Below the pieces are notes generated by a model. It saw only the letters and a list, made by a program, of their open reading frames with translations, did not search any database and was not told the origin of the DNA. Of a stretch of DNA of 64,000 bases, positions 1 through 8,149 are shown piece after piece; the first letter of the stretch is position 1, and the number at the start of each line of letters is the position of its first letter. The position numbers were made by a program, and so were the translations under genes. Where the stretch lies: NCBI GenBank assembly GCA_036620675.1, contig JAZHEE010000011.1. One strand, written 5' to 3'. Origin of the DNA: Jejubacter sp036620675 (lineage in GTDB: Bacteria > Pseudomonadota > Gammaproteobacteria > Enterobacterales > Enterobacteriaceae).

Positions 1-2
1 TG

Positions 3-1427
3 TCCCGCCCGGTTGGGCCGGAGAATACCGTGTGTCAGTACCGTACCACTCGCGAGGTTCCGCTGCAGCCCCTGAATCTGGCGGACGCTCGTCTGCAGAC
101 CGAGCCGGATGGTCGTGCTGCGATCCGCCTGCGTTTTGAATGCCCGGATAAAGTGGACTGGTCTAAAGCCGGTATTGATAAGGTGGCCATCTACCTCGAC
201 GCTGACAGCCCGGTGGCTTCGGCCCTGCATCTGGCGCTGACCCGACGGGTTCACGCCATGTACGCCCGCCATAGCGAAACCCGCACCGAACGGGTACGCT
301 TTGACGGCTGGTGTAAGCCGATGGGCTTTGACGATACTGACCGTCTGTGGCCAAAAGGGGATTCCGCGTTCAGTGGCTATCAGCTGCTGCTGGAATATTT
401 CAGCTTCCGCCAGAAGTTCATGTTTGTGGAGCTCCGGGGCCTGGAGCTGACCGGTCTCAGTGTCAGAAACACCTGGTTTGAAACCGATATCGTACTGGAC
501 GGTGGCTGGCCGTCGGACCTGCCGTTTGAGACGGAAAACTTCCGTTTGCACTGCGCCCCGGTGATAAATCTGTTCCCGCTGGAAGCCGACCCGCTGACGC
601 CGGACCCGCTGCAAAACGAATACCTGTTGCGTCCGATGCGCGTTCAGGATGGTCATACCGAAATCTACAGCGTGGACGATATCCACGGGGCAGTAAAAAA
701 CGGCAAACATCCGTACGTGCCCTTTACCAGTTTCCGCCATCGCGGCGGCATGATGCGCCATGATGCGCCGGAGCGTTACTTCCATACCCGGGTGAAGCGT
801 GGTCCCTCCGGGCTGTATGACACCTGGCTAATCCTCGGCGGTAAATCCTTCGAACAGGAACAGTTGTCACAAACCCCGGAGTCGCTCTCTATCCGTATCA
901 CCGGCACTAACGGTCAACTGCCGCGTCGGTCGCTGGAAAGCACGCTGCTGGATCGGGTGGTAAAGGCGGGCAAGGTACCGGTGAAGGTGATGAACCTGAA
1001 GGCGCCGACGCTGCCACTCTATCCGCCAGCCAGTGACCGCTTCCACTGGCGGGTGATGAGCCATCTGGGGTCTAATTTCCTCAGCATGATGGACAATCCG
1101 GAGGTGCTGCGCGGGACGCTGGCGCTGTATGACTGGACCGATGACGAGATGAACCGTCGTCGTCTGGAGGCGATTGTGGCGGTGAAACATACGCTTATCC
1201 GCCGCTTTGAACGAGGCTTTATGCTGCGTGGGGTGGATATCGAAGTCACGCTGAACGCCGACAACTTTGCCGGGGAAGGGGATGTCACCCTGTTCGGTGA
1301 AATGCTGCACCGCTTCTTTGCACTCTATGCCGATGTGCACCTTTTCAACCAGCTGACGCTGGTACTGCAACCGACAGGGAAACGACTGCGATGGAAAGAG
1401 AATCACAGCCAGCACATTCCGGGCTGA
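3..1427 (+). CDS. tssF: TssF, T6SS baseplate protein (5' end outside window)
   Basis: TssF (VasA/ImpG) is a cytoplasmic baseplate component that pairs with TssG to form the wedge on which the T6SS tail is built. The frame is open through the left window edge, so the first roughly 120-150 residues of the usual ~600 are missing and no start is assigned. The C-terminal part seen here has the family's beta-rich blocks and ends in the typical FALYADVHLFNQL and GKRLRWKE motifs. It overlaps tssG by 37 bases, a common translationally coupled arrangement. The remaining structural T6SS genes are presumably to the left. Confidence 0.93.
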   Translation, partial: SRPVGPENTVCQYRTTREVPLQPLNLADARLQTEPDGRAAIRLRFECPDKVDWSKAGIDKVAIYLDADSPVASALHLALTRRVHAMYARHSETRTERVRFDGWCKPMGFDDTDRLWPKGDSAFSGYQLLLEYFSFRQKFMFVELRGLELTGLSVRNTWFETDIVLDGGWPSDLPFETENFRLHCAPVINLFPLEADPLTPDPLQNEYLLRPMRVQDGHTEIYSVDDIHGAVKNGKHPYVPFTSFRHRGGMMRHDAPERYFHTRVKRGPSGLYDTWLILGGKSFEQEQLSQTPESLSIRITGTNGQLPRRSLESTLLDRVVKAGKVPVKVMNLKAPTLPLYPPASDRFHWRVMSHLGSNFLSMMDNPEVLRGTLALYDWTDDEMNRRRLEAIVAVKHTLIRRFERGFMLRGVDIEVTLNADNFAGEGDVTLFGEMLHRFFALYADVHLFNQLTLVLQPTGKRLRWKENHSQHIPG

Positions 1428-2470
1428 CCGAGGCGCTTCGTGATGATATCTGGCGGGTGAATTTCTATCGCTTCTGCCAGTTACTTGAACAGGAAACCCC
1501 GGATGCGCCACCGCTTGGCAGTACCGATAAACTCAGCAATGATCCGGTACGCTTTCGTCCGTGGCCGGGGATGGGATTCCCGGCCAGCGAACTGAAGGTT
1601 GTTGAAACCGATGAGGATTATCCGGACCTGGCGCCGACAGTGCGCACCACGTTCCTCGGGATGTACGGTGTGGATTCCCCGCTGCCGACGGCGCTGTTGG
1701 ATGATATTGCCCAGCAGCGGGAGGGGTATGAGGCGACCTCCGCATTCCTCGACATCTTCAGCCACCGCATTCTGACCCAGTATTATCGTATCTGGCGCAA
1801 GTACGCTTATCCGGTGACCTTTGAAGCCGGTGGTACGGATGATATCTCACAGTGCCTGCTGGGCCTGGTGGGGCTCGGTATTCCGGGCACGGCAGAGCAG
1901 GTGGCCACGCCGTCCTCCCGTTTTCTGGCGCTGCTCGGCACCCTGAGGATGCCGACCCGTAATGCAGAAGGGCTCCGTCAACTGGTCAGCCTGCTGGCGC
2001 CGGAGACCCGGGCCACCATCATCAGTCCGGACCCGGTCACGGTGCCGGTAACCAGTCGCAGCGGGCTCGGCAAGGGTAATCGTGTATCGCTGTCACAGCG
2101 GGCCACGCTCGGCAGAACCGGAAAAGAGGCCTGCAGCCGTATCCTGCTGATGCTCGCAACGGACAGCCCTGCGGAAGCCGAAGGCTGGCTGCCGGGCGGC
2201 CAGATACATACCGACCTGATGGTGCTGCTGCGGGTGTATATGGGTTACCGCTCCGATATCAGGGTGCGTCTCACGGTACCCGTGACCTGCCTGCCAGAGC
2301 CGCGTCTGGGTAAGGCCCGTCGGGTTCAGCTCGGACGCACCGGGGTGCTCGGCCTGAAACGCGATAAGCCCGCGAAACGCACCCACCTGACGGTCAGCCT
2401 GGGCGCGTATGAAGGGCTCTCCTGTAGCGCAAAACCTCCGGCACAGCCCGGTGGCTACCGCTTTGACTGA
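1391..2470 (+). CDS. tssG: TssG, T6SS baseplate protein
   Basis: TssG (VasB/ImpH), the partner of TssF in the baseplate wedge. The 359 residues match the family length. Near residues 20-60 it has the conserved NFYRFCQLLEQ helix and a VRFRP motif, followed by the FLGMYGVDSPLP segment and a long helical middle. The ATG lies inside the end of tssF, supporting coupled translation. The end is followed by a 55-base gap to tssJ. The call rests on motif and neighbourhood and is firm. Confidence 0.93.
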   Translation: MERESQPAHSGLTEALRDDIWRVNFYRFCQLLEQETPDAPPLGSTDKLSNDPVRFRPWPGMGFPASELKVVETDEDYPDLAPTVRTTFLGMYGVDSPLPTALLDDIAQQREGYEATSAFLDIFSHRILTQYYRIWRKYAYPVTFEAGGTDDISQCLLGLVGLGIPGTAEQVATPSSRFLALLGTLRMPTRNAEGLRQLVSLLAPETRATIISPDPVTVPVTSRSGLGKGNRVSLSQRATLGRTGKEACSRILLMLATDSPAEAEGWLPGGQIHTDLMVLLRVYMGYRSDIRVRLTVPVTCLPEPRLGKARRVQLGRTGVLGLKRDKPAKRTHLTVSLGAYEGLSCSAKPPAQPGGYRFD

Positions 2471-2525
2471 TGCTCCCCTACTGACCCCAAACCATTTTGT
2501 TGTGAAGTCTGAAAAGGATCTCCGA

Positions 2526-3053
2526 ATGACATTCGCTTTCCTGCAACGTTGCACATCCCTGATGCTGTTTACTGCTCTGCTGACCGGCTGTGGCCTGACC
2601 CAGTCCGTGTCAGACGGCGCGGTCAGCATGACCAGAGCCATTTTCTACAAAAAAATAAAGGTGCTACATCTGGACTTTGAACCACGTGCCGCCGCTAATG
2701 CCGATGAGGGCCAGGTTCCGCTTGCCACCATGGTGCAGGTGTACCAGCTTAAAGACCGCCAGAAGGTGGACGCCGCCGACTACCAGAAACTGCTGCGCGA
2801 TGCGGACACGACCCTGAAAGAAGACATGGTGGCCAGCAAGTCGCTGCTGGTGATGCCCAAAGGCAGCGTAACCCTCAATATGCCAATGGACGAGGACGCA
2901 AAATATGTTGCGGTGGTGGGGCTGTTCAATCGCCCGGACATCCGTGACAACACCTGGCGCCTGGTGCTGAGCCGGGATGATCTCGATCCGGATAAGCCGC
3001 GCACCATCCAGCTGAACAGCACCGGACTAACCCTGGTCCCTGTGAAGGAGTAA
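2526..3053 (+). CDS. tssJ: TssJ, outer-membrane lipoprotein of the T6SS membrane complex
   Basis: TssJ (SciN/VasD) anchors the TssJLM membrane complex to the outer membrane. The start at 2526 is chosen because it gives a clean lipoprotein signal peptide ending in a lipobox (LLTGC, cysteine about residue 22) and has an AAGGAT ribosome site upstream. A longer frame from 2409 would bury the signal. The mature part is a transthyretin-like beta sandwich of about 150 residues with the family's YQLKDRQ and DADTTLKEDM segments. It ends 4 bases before vgrG. Confidence 0.92.
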   Translation: MTFAFLQRCTSLMLFTALLTGCGLTQSVSDGAVSMTRAIFYKKIKVLHLDFEPRAAANADEGQVPLATMVQVYQLKDRQKVDAADYQKLLRDADTTLKEDMVASKSLLVMPKGSVTLNMPMDEDAKYVAVVGLFNRPDIRDNTWRLVLSRDDLDPDKPRTIQLNSTGLTLVPVKE

Positions 3054-3057
3054 CGCT

Positions 3058-5589
3058 ATGGATAGCCTGCAGGACAACTGGCTGGCCCTGTTTGACGGAC
3101 AGACCCGCTACACGCTTGAAATTAATGACAGCCCGCTGAAGCCGGATGTGCTCAATTTTCACGGACGGGAAGCGCTGAATGAACCGTTCGAATGGAACAT
3201 TGCGTTCACCACGGCGCAGCAGGGTATCACCCGCCAGGATGCGATGCTCAGGTATGCCACCCTGTCGATGCGCTCCGGACGTGTGGTGCAGGGCGTCATC
3301 ACCGGTTTTACCTGGCTGAAGGAGACGGCGGACCAGACCCACTACGCGGTGACGCTCTCCTCGCGTCTGGCGCTGCTCGCCCACACCCGCCGCTGTGCGG
3401 TCTGGCAGAATGTTTCCGTACCGGAGCTGGTGGAGCGGGTTCTGCGCAGTCATGGGCTGGAGGGGGCGGATTTTGAGTTCCGGCTGGAGAGGCACTATCC
3501 GCAGCGTGAACTGATTACCCAGTGGCGGGAAACCGACCTGCAGTTTATTCAGCGCATTCTTTCTGAAGTGGGCATCTGGTTCCGGACCGGGGTGAACACC
3601 ACTACCGGGCTGGATACGGTGACTTTCGCCGACAGTCAGTTGCAGTATCAGTTTGACGTACGGCTTCCGTACCGGGAGCCTTCCGCACTGTATGACGGCG
3701 CGGTCGAGGCCGCGTGGGATGCGCGGGTCTGGCATAACACCGTCACCGGCAGCGTGACCACCCGGGATTACAATTACCGCACCGCCAGCACACCGATGGA
3801 TGCGCGCGGTCGCGTCAGAAACGAGACGGCGACCACCGGCGAGCACTACCGCTACCTGACGCCTTACCGTGAAGCGGGCGACGACACCCCCTCCGAACCG
3901 GAAACGGAAAGCGGGGCGTTTTATGCCCGTATCCATCACGAGCGCGAGCTGAACAATGCCATCCGTCTGCATCTGTTCAGTAACGCCAGTCACCTGACGC
4001 CGGGCATGGTGCTGGAGACCGGTGGCCGTGAGGTGCCGGAGCTGAAAGAGGGGATGGTCATCACCCTTGCCACCTTCCGCGCGGCTCGCGATACCCGCCT
4101 GCATGTGTCGGTGTGGGGGATGCCCTACAGCGAACAATTCTGCTTCCGGCCGAAAACGACGCCGCGCCCGGCCATTGCCGGGACGCTGATGGCGCGGGTG
4201 GAAAGCGAAGAGAAGAATGACCCTTATGCGCATCTGGACGACACCGGTCGCTACCGGGTGAAGCTGGACTTCAGCCGCGAGGATGCGGAGCCGGGCTACA
4301 GCTATCTGTGGATACGTCAGGCGAAGCCGTATGCCGGTGAAACGTACGGCTGGCACACGCCGCTCATCGACGGCACCGAAGTGGGTATTGCTTTTGACGG
4401 TGGCGACCCGGACCGGCCGTATATCGCCCGTGCCTTTCACGATTCAGAGCATCAGGACGTGGTGACCCGGGACAACCGCAGCCAGAACGTTCTGCGCACG
4501 GCAGGGCGCAATGAACTGCGGATGGAAGACCGGCGTCAGGCAGAGCATATTGCGCTGAGTACGCCGTTCGGCGCCACGGCCCTGAATCAGGGGCATATCG
4601 TGGATGCACAAAATGAAGCGCGCGGCACCGGGTTTGAGCTGCGCACCGACGAGTTCGGGGTTATCCGCGTGGCAAAAGGGCTGCTCATTACAGCAGATGG
4701 TCAGGCGAAGGCTGAAGGCGACGTGCTGAGCATGGATGAAGCCCTGAGAGAAATTGAGGCGGGGCATCAGCGGCTGGCCCTGCTGGCGGATGCAGAGCGC
4801 CAGGCGCTGGCGCTGGAAGCGGATGTGGCCAGTCAGACAGCGATGTTCAGTGAGCGCCTGAAGCCGCTGAACGAGGTGGTTCACTTCACCGCGCCTGAAG
4901 GCATGGCGTTTACCAGCGATGAACACCTGCAGATGGCGGCGACGGACAATATCGCCATCAATGCCGGCGGAGACATCAGTACCGGCTCGCTGGGGAATAC
5001 GGCCCTGCTGGCAGGGCTGAGCCTCGGGCTGTTTGCACAGAGTGGCAAACTGAGCCTGATTTCCGACCAGGGGCCGGTACAGGTGCAGGCGCAGAACGGC
5101 GCCCTGAATATGAGTGCGGCGCAGAAACTGAGCATCAGCAGTATGAGCGACATGCTGTTTGCCGGTAAGAAGAAAGTGACGCTGATAGGCGGTGGCAGCT
5201 ATGTGAAGATAGAGGCGGGGGGGATTGAGTACGGCACGCCGCATACGTACATCCGTAATGTCAAGCGTACGCTCAAGCTTCGTGCGGCCGATCAGGCGAT
5301 GGCATTTCCCCTCATGGGGACATCACATATCTATTCTGCTGTTTATCAACTCCAGGATGAACAGGGAAGACTGCTTGCCGGAATGCCTTATCGCCTGACA
5401 ACGCCGTCCGGTCAGGAGGTTACCGGATTCAGTGATACCAAAGGCCGGACCGTTGCGGTTTATACCCGTGAGCAGGAAGCCGTGGATCTGCACATTGTAC
5501 AGGATAAACCTCAGCCAGAAGAAACACTGTGGTTCATTGGTAGTGAAGATCAACAGCAACTGATAACTGAATTCAGGGAGAGCGTGTAA
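3058..5589 (+). CDS. vgrG: VgrG spike protein with C-terminal cargo-binding extension
   Basis: VgrG (TssI) forms the trimeric spike that tips the T6SS tail. Residues 1-480 are the gp27/gp5-like core, with the LQFIQRILSEVGIWF motif near residue 165 and the gp5 OB-fold. A DUF2345-type beta-helix follows to about residue 740. The last ~100 residues (after 745) are an extra domain resembling the transthyretin-like extensions that hold cargo effectors on other VgrGs; that assignment is inference. The stop overlaps the effector start by one base, so effector and spike are made together. Residues ~158-734 are encoded by DNA repeated at 8168-9898. Confidence 0.93.
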   Translation: MDSLQDNWLALFDGQTRYTLEINDSPLKPDVLNFHGREALNEPFEWNIAFTTAQQGITRQDAMLRYATLSMRSGRVVQGVITGFTWLKETADQTHYAVTLSSRLALLAHTRRCAVWQNVSVPELVERVLRSHGLEGADFEFRLERHYPQRELITQWRETDLQFIQRILSEVGIWFRTGVNTTTGLDTVTFADSQLQYQFDVRLPYREPSALYDGAVEAAWDARVWHNTVTGSVTTRDYNYRTASTPMDARGRVRNETATTGEHYRYLTPYREAGDDTPSEPETESGAFYARIHHERELNNAIRLHLFSNASHLTPGMVLETGGREVPELKEGMVITLATFRAARDTRLHVSVWGMPYSEQFCFRPKTTPRPAIAGTLMARVESEEKNDPYAHLDDTGRYRVKLDFSREDAEPGYSYLWIRQAKPYAGETYGWHTPLIDGTEVGIAFDGGDPDRPYIARAFHDSEHQDVVTRDNRSQNVLRTAGRNELRMEDRRQAEHIALSTPFGATALNQGHIVDAQNEARGTGFELRTDEFGVIRVAKGLLITADGQAKAEGDVLSMDEALREIEAGHQRLALLADAERQALALEADVASQTAMFSERLKPLNEVVHFTAPEGMAFTSDEHLQMAATDNIAINAGGDISTGSLGNTALLAGLSLGLFAQSGKLSLISDQGPVQVQAQNGALNMSAAQKLSISSMSDMLFAGKKKVTLIGGGSYVKIEAGGIEYGTPHTYIRNVKRTLKLRAADQAMAFPLMGTSHIYSAVYQLQDEQGRLLAGMPYRLTTPSGQEVTGFSDTKGRTVAVYTREQEAVDLHIVQDKPQPEETLWFIGSEDQQQLITEFRESV

Positions 5590-6872
5590 TGGCGCTGCCA
5601 GATTTACCCGATACGCCGGGCGCGGATATTCCCACCGGGACCAACAATCAGCTGTGGGACTGCACAACAACCGGTGTTGAAATGGTGGAAAAACAGTCGC
5701 GTCTGCCAACGAGCGATAACCGACAATACCTGCATATCAAGGTGGAATACGCGATGCGATTTCCCCGGCTGTCGGCAGAGATACGTCGTGGCGGGAAAAG
5801 CTATCAGATGAGCCTCAAGCAACTGATGCTGAGCGGGCTTATCCGGGTGGATGAAATTGCCCGTGATTACCGGTGGTGGTACAAAGCTGAAGTCCCGTTT
5901 GATATGCGAACCACACCACCGCGTCCGTTTCTCAGTAGCTCGTTGCTGGGTGAAGGCGCTGGCAGACGACATACCACTAATCCCTTCCCGGTACCAGGAA
6001 AGGGGATTTACCGCCGCCCGGATATCATCATCGTCAGGAACAAAGAGGATCGCTGGCCGGGCCTGGCGGGGCCGGATGCAGAAGGTCAGATGCACGCTGA
6101 TAATCTGGAGCGCCTTGTGGAGGTGAAGTTTCCGGGAGATACACTGAAAGAAGATCAATACGATGAATATATGTTTATTGTCGGGGAACGTCCTAATCGT
6201 ATGACCATTCTGGAGGTCCATGACTGCCGCCCTGAAGAGCAGCAGTGGGTTGATCAGGTGGTGAACGTGACGATGAAAGCCTGGAAAACCAGCGGGGCGA
6301 AATACTGGCCATTGTTCCTTTATCCGCCCATTTTCACCCCAGGTCCACCGGCAACCCCGGAGCCTGCGAAAGTTGAACCCTGGACGTATGCCGGGAAGGC
6401 CGTGGCTGACCTCAGTGAAGGGGTAATTAACAATGTGGCGGCTGGCTGGCATGCGCTGTCAGAAGCGATGCAGCAGGAGCTTGACCGGGTTGCGGGCTGG
6501 CTGAATGACAGCGGTGAATGGGTCTACTCTCAGGGGCATCAGGCGTGGCAATGGGTCAGCAACACGGGGCGCAGCGCAGCGTCGTGGACAAATGAGCAGC
6601 TAAGGTCAGCCTGGTCTGCCATCCAGAAAGCAACCGATATGACGCTGGAGATGCTGAAGCAGGTTGACTGGGTGCAGGTACTGACGGATGTGGCGGTTAC
6701 CGTCGGCGTGGTGCTTGTTGTGGTCGGTGTGGGGGCTCTGGTGGTGACGCTGGGTATACCGGAAGCGCTGCTTGCGGCGTTTTTACTGATAATTCGTCTG
6801 GCAATCACCGCGTGGGAAGCGCTGGCAGCCGTCCTGGGTGCCGGAACCGCAGGTGTGCTGGCAACCCAATAA
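5589..6872 (+). CDS. T6SS effector with VRR-NUC (PD-(D/E)xK) nuclease domain, TseV-like
   Basis: Probable antibacterial DNase delivered by the preceding VgrG. Residues 143-195 carry the VRR-NUC signature: RRPD (D145), then LVEVK (E178, K180), then a Q-x3-Y (Q190, Y194), the full PD-(D/E)xK catalytic set. VRR-NUC T6SS effectors (TseV family) are known to break target DNA. The C-terminal ~65 residues are very hydrophobic and glycine-rich with two likely membrane segments, which could help translocation; this is inference. No PAAR or Rhs domain is visible, so loading is probably through the VgrG extension. The DUF3396 gene just downstream fits as its immunity protein. Confidence 0.85.
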   Translation: MALPDLPDTPGADIPTGTNNQLWDCTTTGVEMVEKQSRLPTSDNRQYLHIKVEYAMRFPRLSAEIRRGGKSYQMSLKQLMLSGLIRVDEIARDYRWWYKAEVPFDMRTTPPRPFLSSSLLGEGAGRRHTTNPFPVPGKGIYRRPDIIIVRNKEDRWPGLAGPDAEGQMHADNLERLVEVKFPGDTLKEDQYDEYMFIVGERPNRMTILEVHDCRPEEQQWVDQVVNVTMKAWKTSGAKYWPLFLYPPIFTPGPPATPEPAKVEPWTYAGKAVADLSEGVINNVAAGWHALSEAMQQELDRVAGWLNDSGEWVYSQGHQAWQWVSNTGRSAASWTNEQLRSAWSAIQKATDMTLEMLKQVDWVQVLTDVAVTVGVVLVVVGVGALVVTLGIPEALLAAFLLIIRLAITAWEALAAVLGAGTAGVLATQ

Positions 6873-6881
6873 GGAATGATA

Positions 6882-8111
6882 ATGGAACTGAATGATTTAG
6901 ACCTGAATTATATTGAGAAGTGGTTGCCTGAGGTGTCGGTTAAGTACAAGGACGGTAGCCCGGCAGTGAATCTCGGGCTGATTATTACCGTATTTTTTAA
7001 AGATGGTCATACACCCGAAGTGCGCCGTAAAATGGTGGAGTGTGTTGATCGTTACTATAATGAATTTAAACCGTATCTGAAAAAAACACTGCCCGTAAAG
7101 AAATGGACAGCTATAACGGAAAAAAACTACGCAAAAATGCGACAGGAGATACTGGGCTCTTCCCCGGAAGAAATATTTAGTTGGGTACTGAGTTCAGGAA
7201 CCGAAACTTACTTGGCTCCTGATTACAACATTCTGATTATGGGTAAACGGATATACCATAATGACAATGATCGCTCGGTTATTAAACTCACCTTTCCGCT
7301 GTCTCTGTTGAAAGAGTCGAATGGGAAGGATTGTTATCAGTCCTGGTTGATGTGGCTGTGTGAAACTTTTCACGTGGAGAGCGGCTACGCGGGGCTGTCT
7401 TTTATACTTCCCTATGATCGCGAACGCATGTTCCCTTACGAATACAAACTGGCGCAACGCTTTCCGGGCGTAATGGTGGATTCTATCGGAACGCTAGATG
7501 GAAGATTTGTGGTGAACAACCTGAAAAGCGTTTGCTGGTATACAGTCTTGGGCAATTCCTGGCTTGAAACACTCGGCGGTGCTGAGAAGCTTGCTCATCG
7601 TTTGAATAATACACCAGAGATTGAACTGCTACCTTATAACGGTGGCCTTATCCTGAAGGCTGGAGCACTACCGCCAGCGCTGGGTGAGACGAAAACCGAA
7701 GAACTGCCGCCATTACTGGTGAAAGTAAACCAGATCATTAAACCCATTAGGTTTAATGGGACACGTTCGTTGCATTTCTACTCCGAACACGAAAATTTTC
7801 AGTTCGATGATGAGTCCAGCTTACAGTGGTACAGGCGCTTTGACGAGGCGAGTGCTCTTCTGGATGAAGAAGACGCCGGGAAATCCTGTGAACCGGTTCG
7901 AATCACCCGCTGGACGGATGAAATTGCCCCTCATGCGGGTGAGTGGGCAAGCATCGTTAACGGCACAACGCAATATATTCAGACGCAGCAGGGGCAGAAA
8001 ATGCCTGCATTTGAGGATAAAGATGGCAAACAGCACCGCGCCCGCTGGTCATTACTCAAACGTGATGATGGCAATAGTGTGTTTGCAATGGCTCCGGATG
8101 AAGAGAGGTAA
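6882..8111 (+). CDS. DUF3396 family immunity protein (TsiV-like)
   Basis: The product has the DUF3396 layout, the family now associated with immunity to VRR-NUC T6SS effectors. It would act in the cytoplasm by binding the nuclease and blocking its active site. The start at 6882 is preferred over the ATG at 6876 because the AAGGA site at 6871-6875 sits six bases before it; this gives 409 residues. There is no signal peptide or membrane segment, as expected for protection from a DNase. It lies 9 bases after the effector gene. The pairing is inferred from family and position. Confidence 0.82.
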   Translation: MELNDLDLNYIEKWLPEVSVKYKDGSPAVNLGLIITVFFKDGHTPEVRRKMVECVDRYYNEFKPYLKKTLPVKKWTAITEKNYAKMRQEILGSSPEEIFSWVLSSGTETYLAPDYNILIMGKRIYHNDNDRSVIKLTFPLSLLKESNGKDCYQSWLMWLCETFHVESGYAGLSFILPYDRERMFPYEYKLAQRFPGVMVDSIGTLDGRFVVNNLKSVCWYTVLGNSWLETLGGAEKLAHRLNNTPEIELLPYNGGLILKAGALPPALGETKTEELPPLLVKVNQIIKPIRFNGTRSLHFYSEHENFQFDDESSLQWYRRFDEASALLDEEDAGKSCEPVRITRWTDEIAPHAGEWASIVNGTTQYIQTQQGQKMPAFEDKDGKQHRARWSLLKRDDGNSVFAMAPDEER

Positions 8112-8149
8112 CGATGTTGCAAAATTCGTCTTCTTTTCCACGGTTGTAA

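Noticed and set aside
867..1511. 214-residue minus-strand frame over tssF/tssG
   Set aside because: Antisense to two firmly identified genes, with no family pattern.
2926..4440. 504-residue frame on the minus strand across vgrG (and its copy at 7979-9079)
   Set aside because: It is antisense to a clear vgrG, has no ribosome site, and is Arg/His-rich as shadows of high-GC genes are. It appears twice only because the DNA is repeated.
4444..5244. 266-residue minus-strand frame, repeated and longer at 9083-10042
   Set aside because: Antisense shadow of the vgrG core; the two copies simply follow the DNA repeat.
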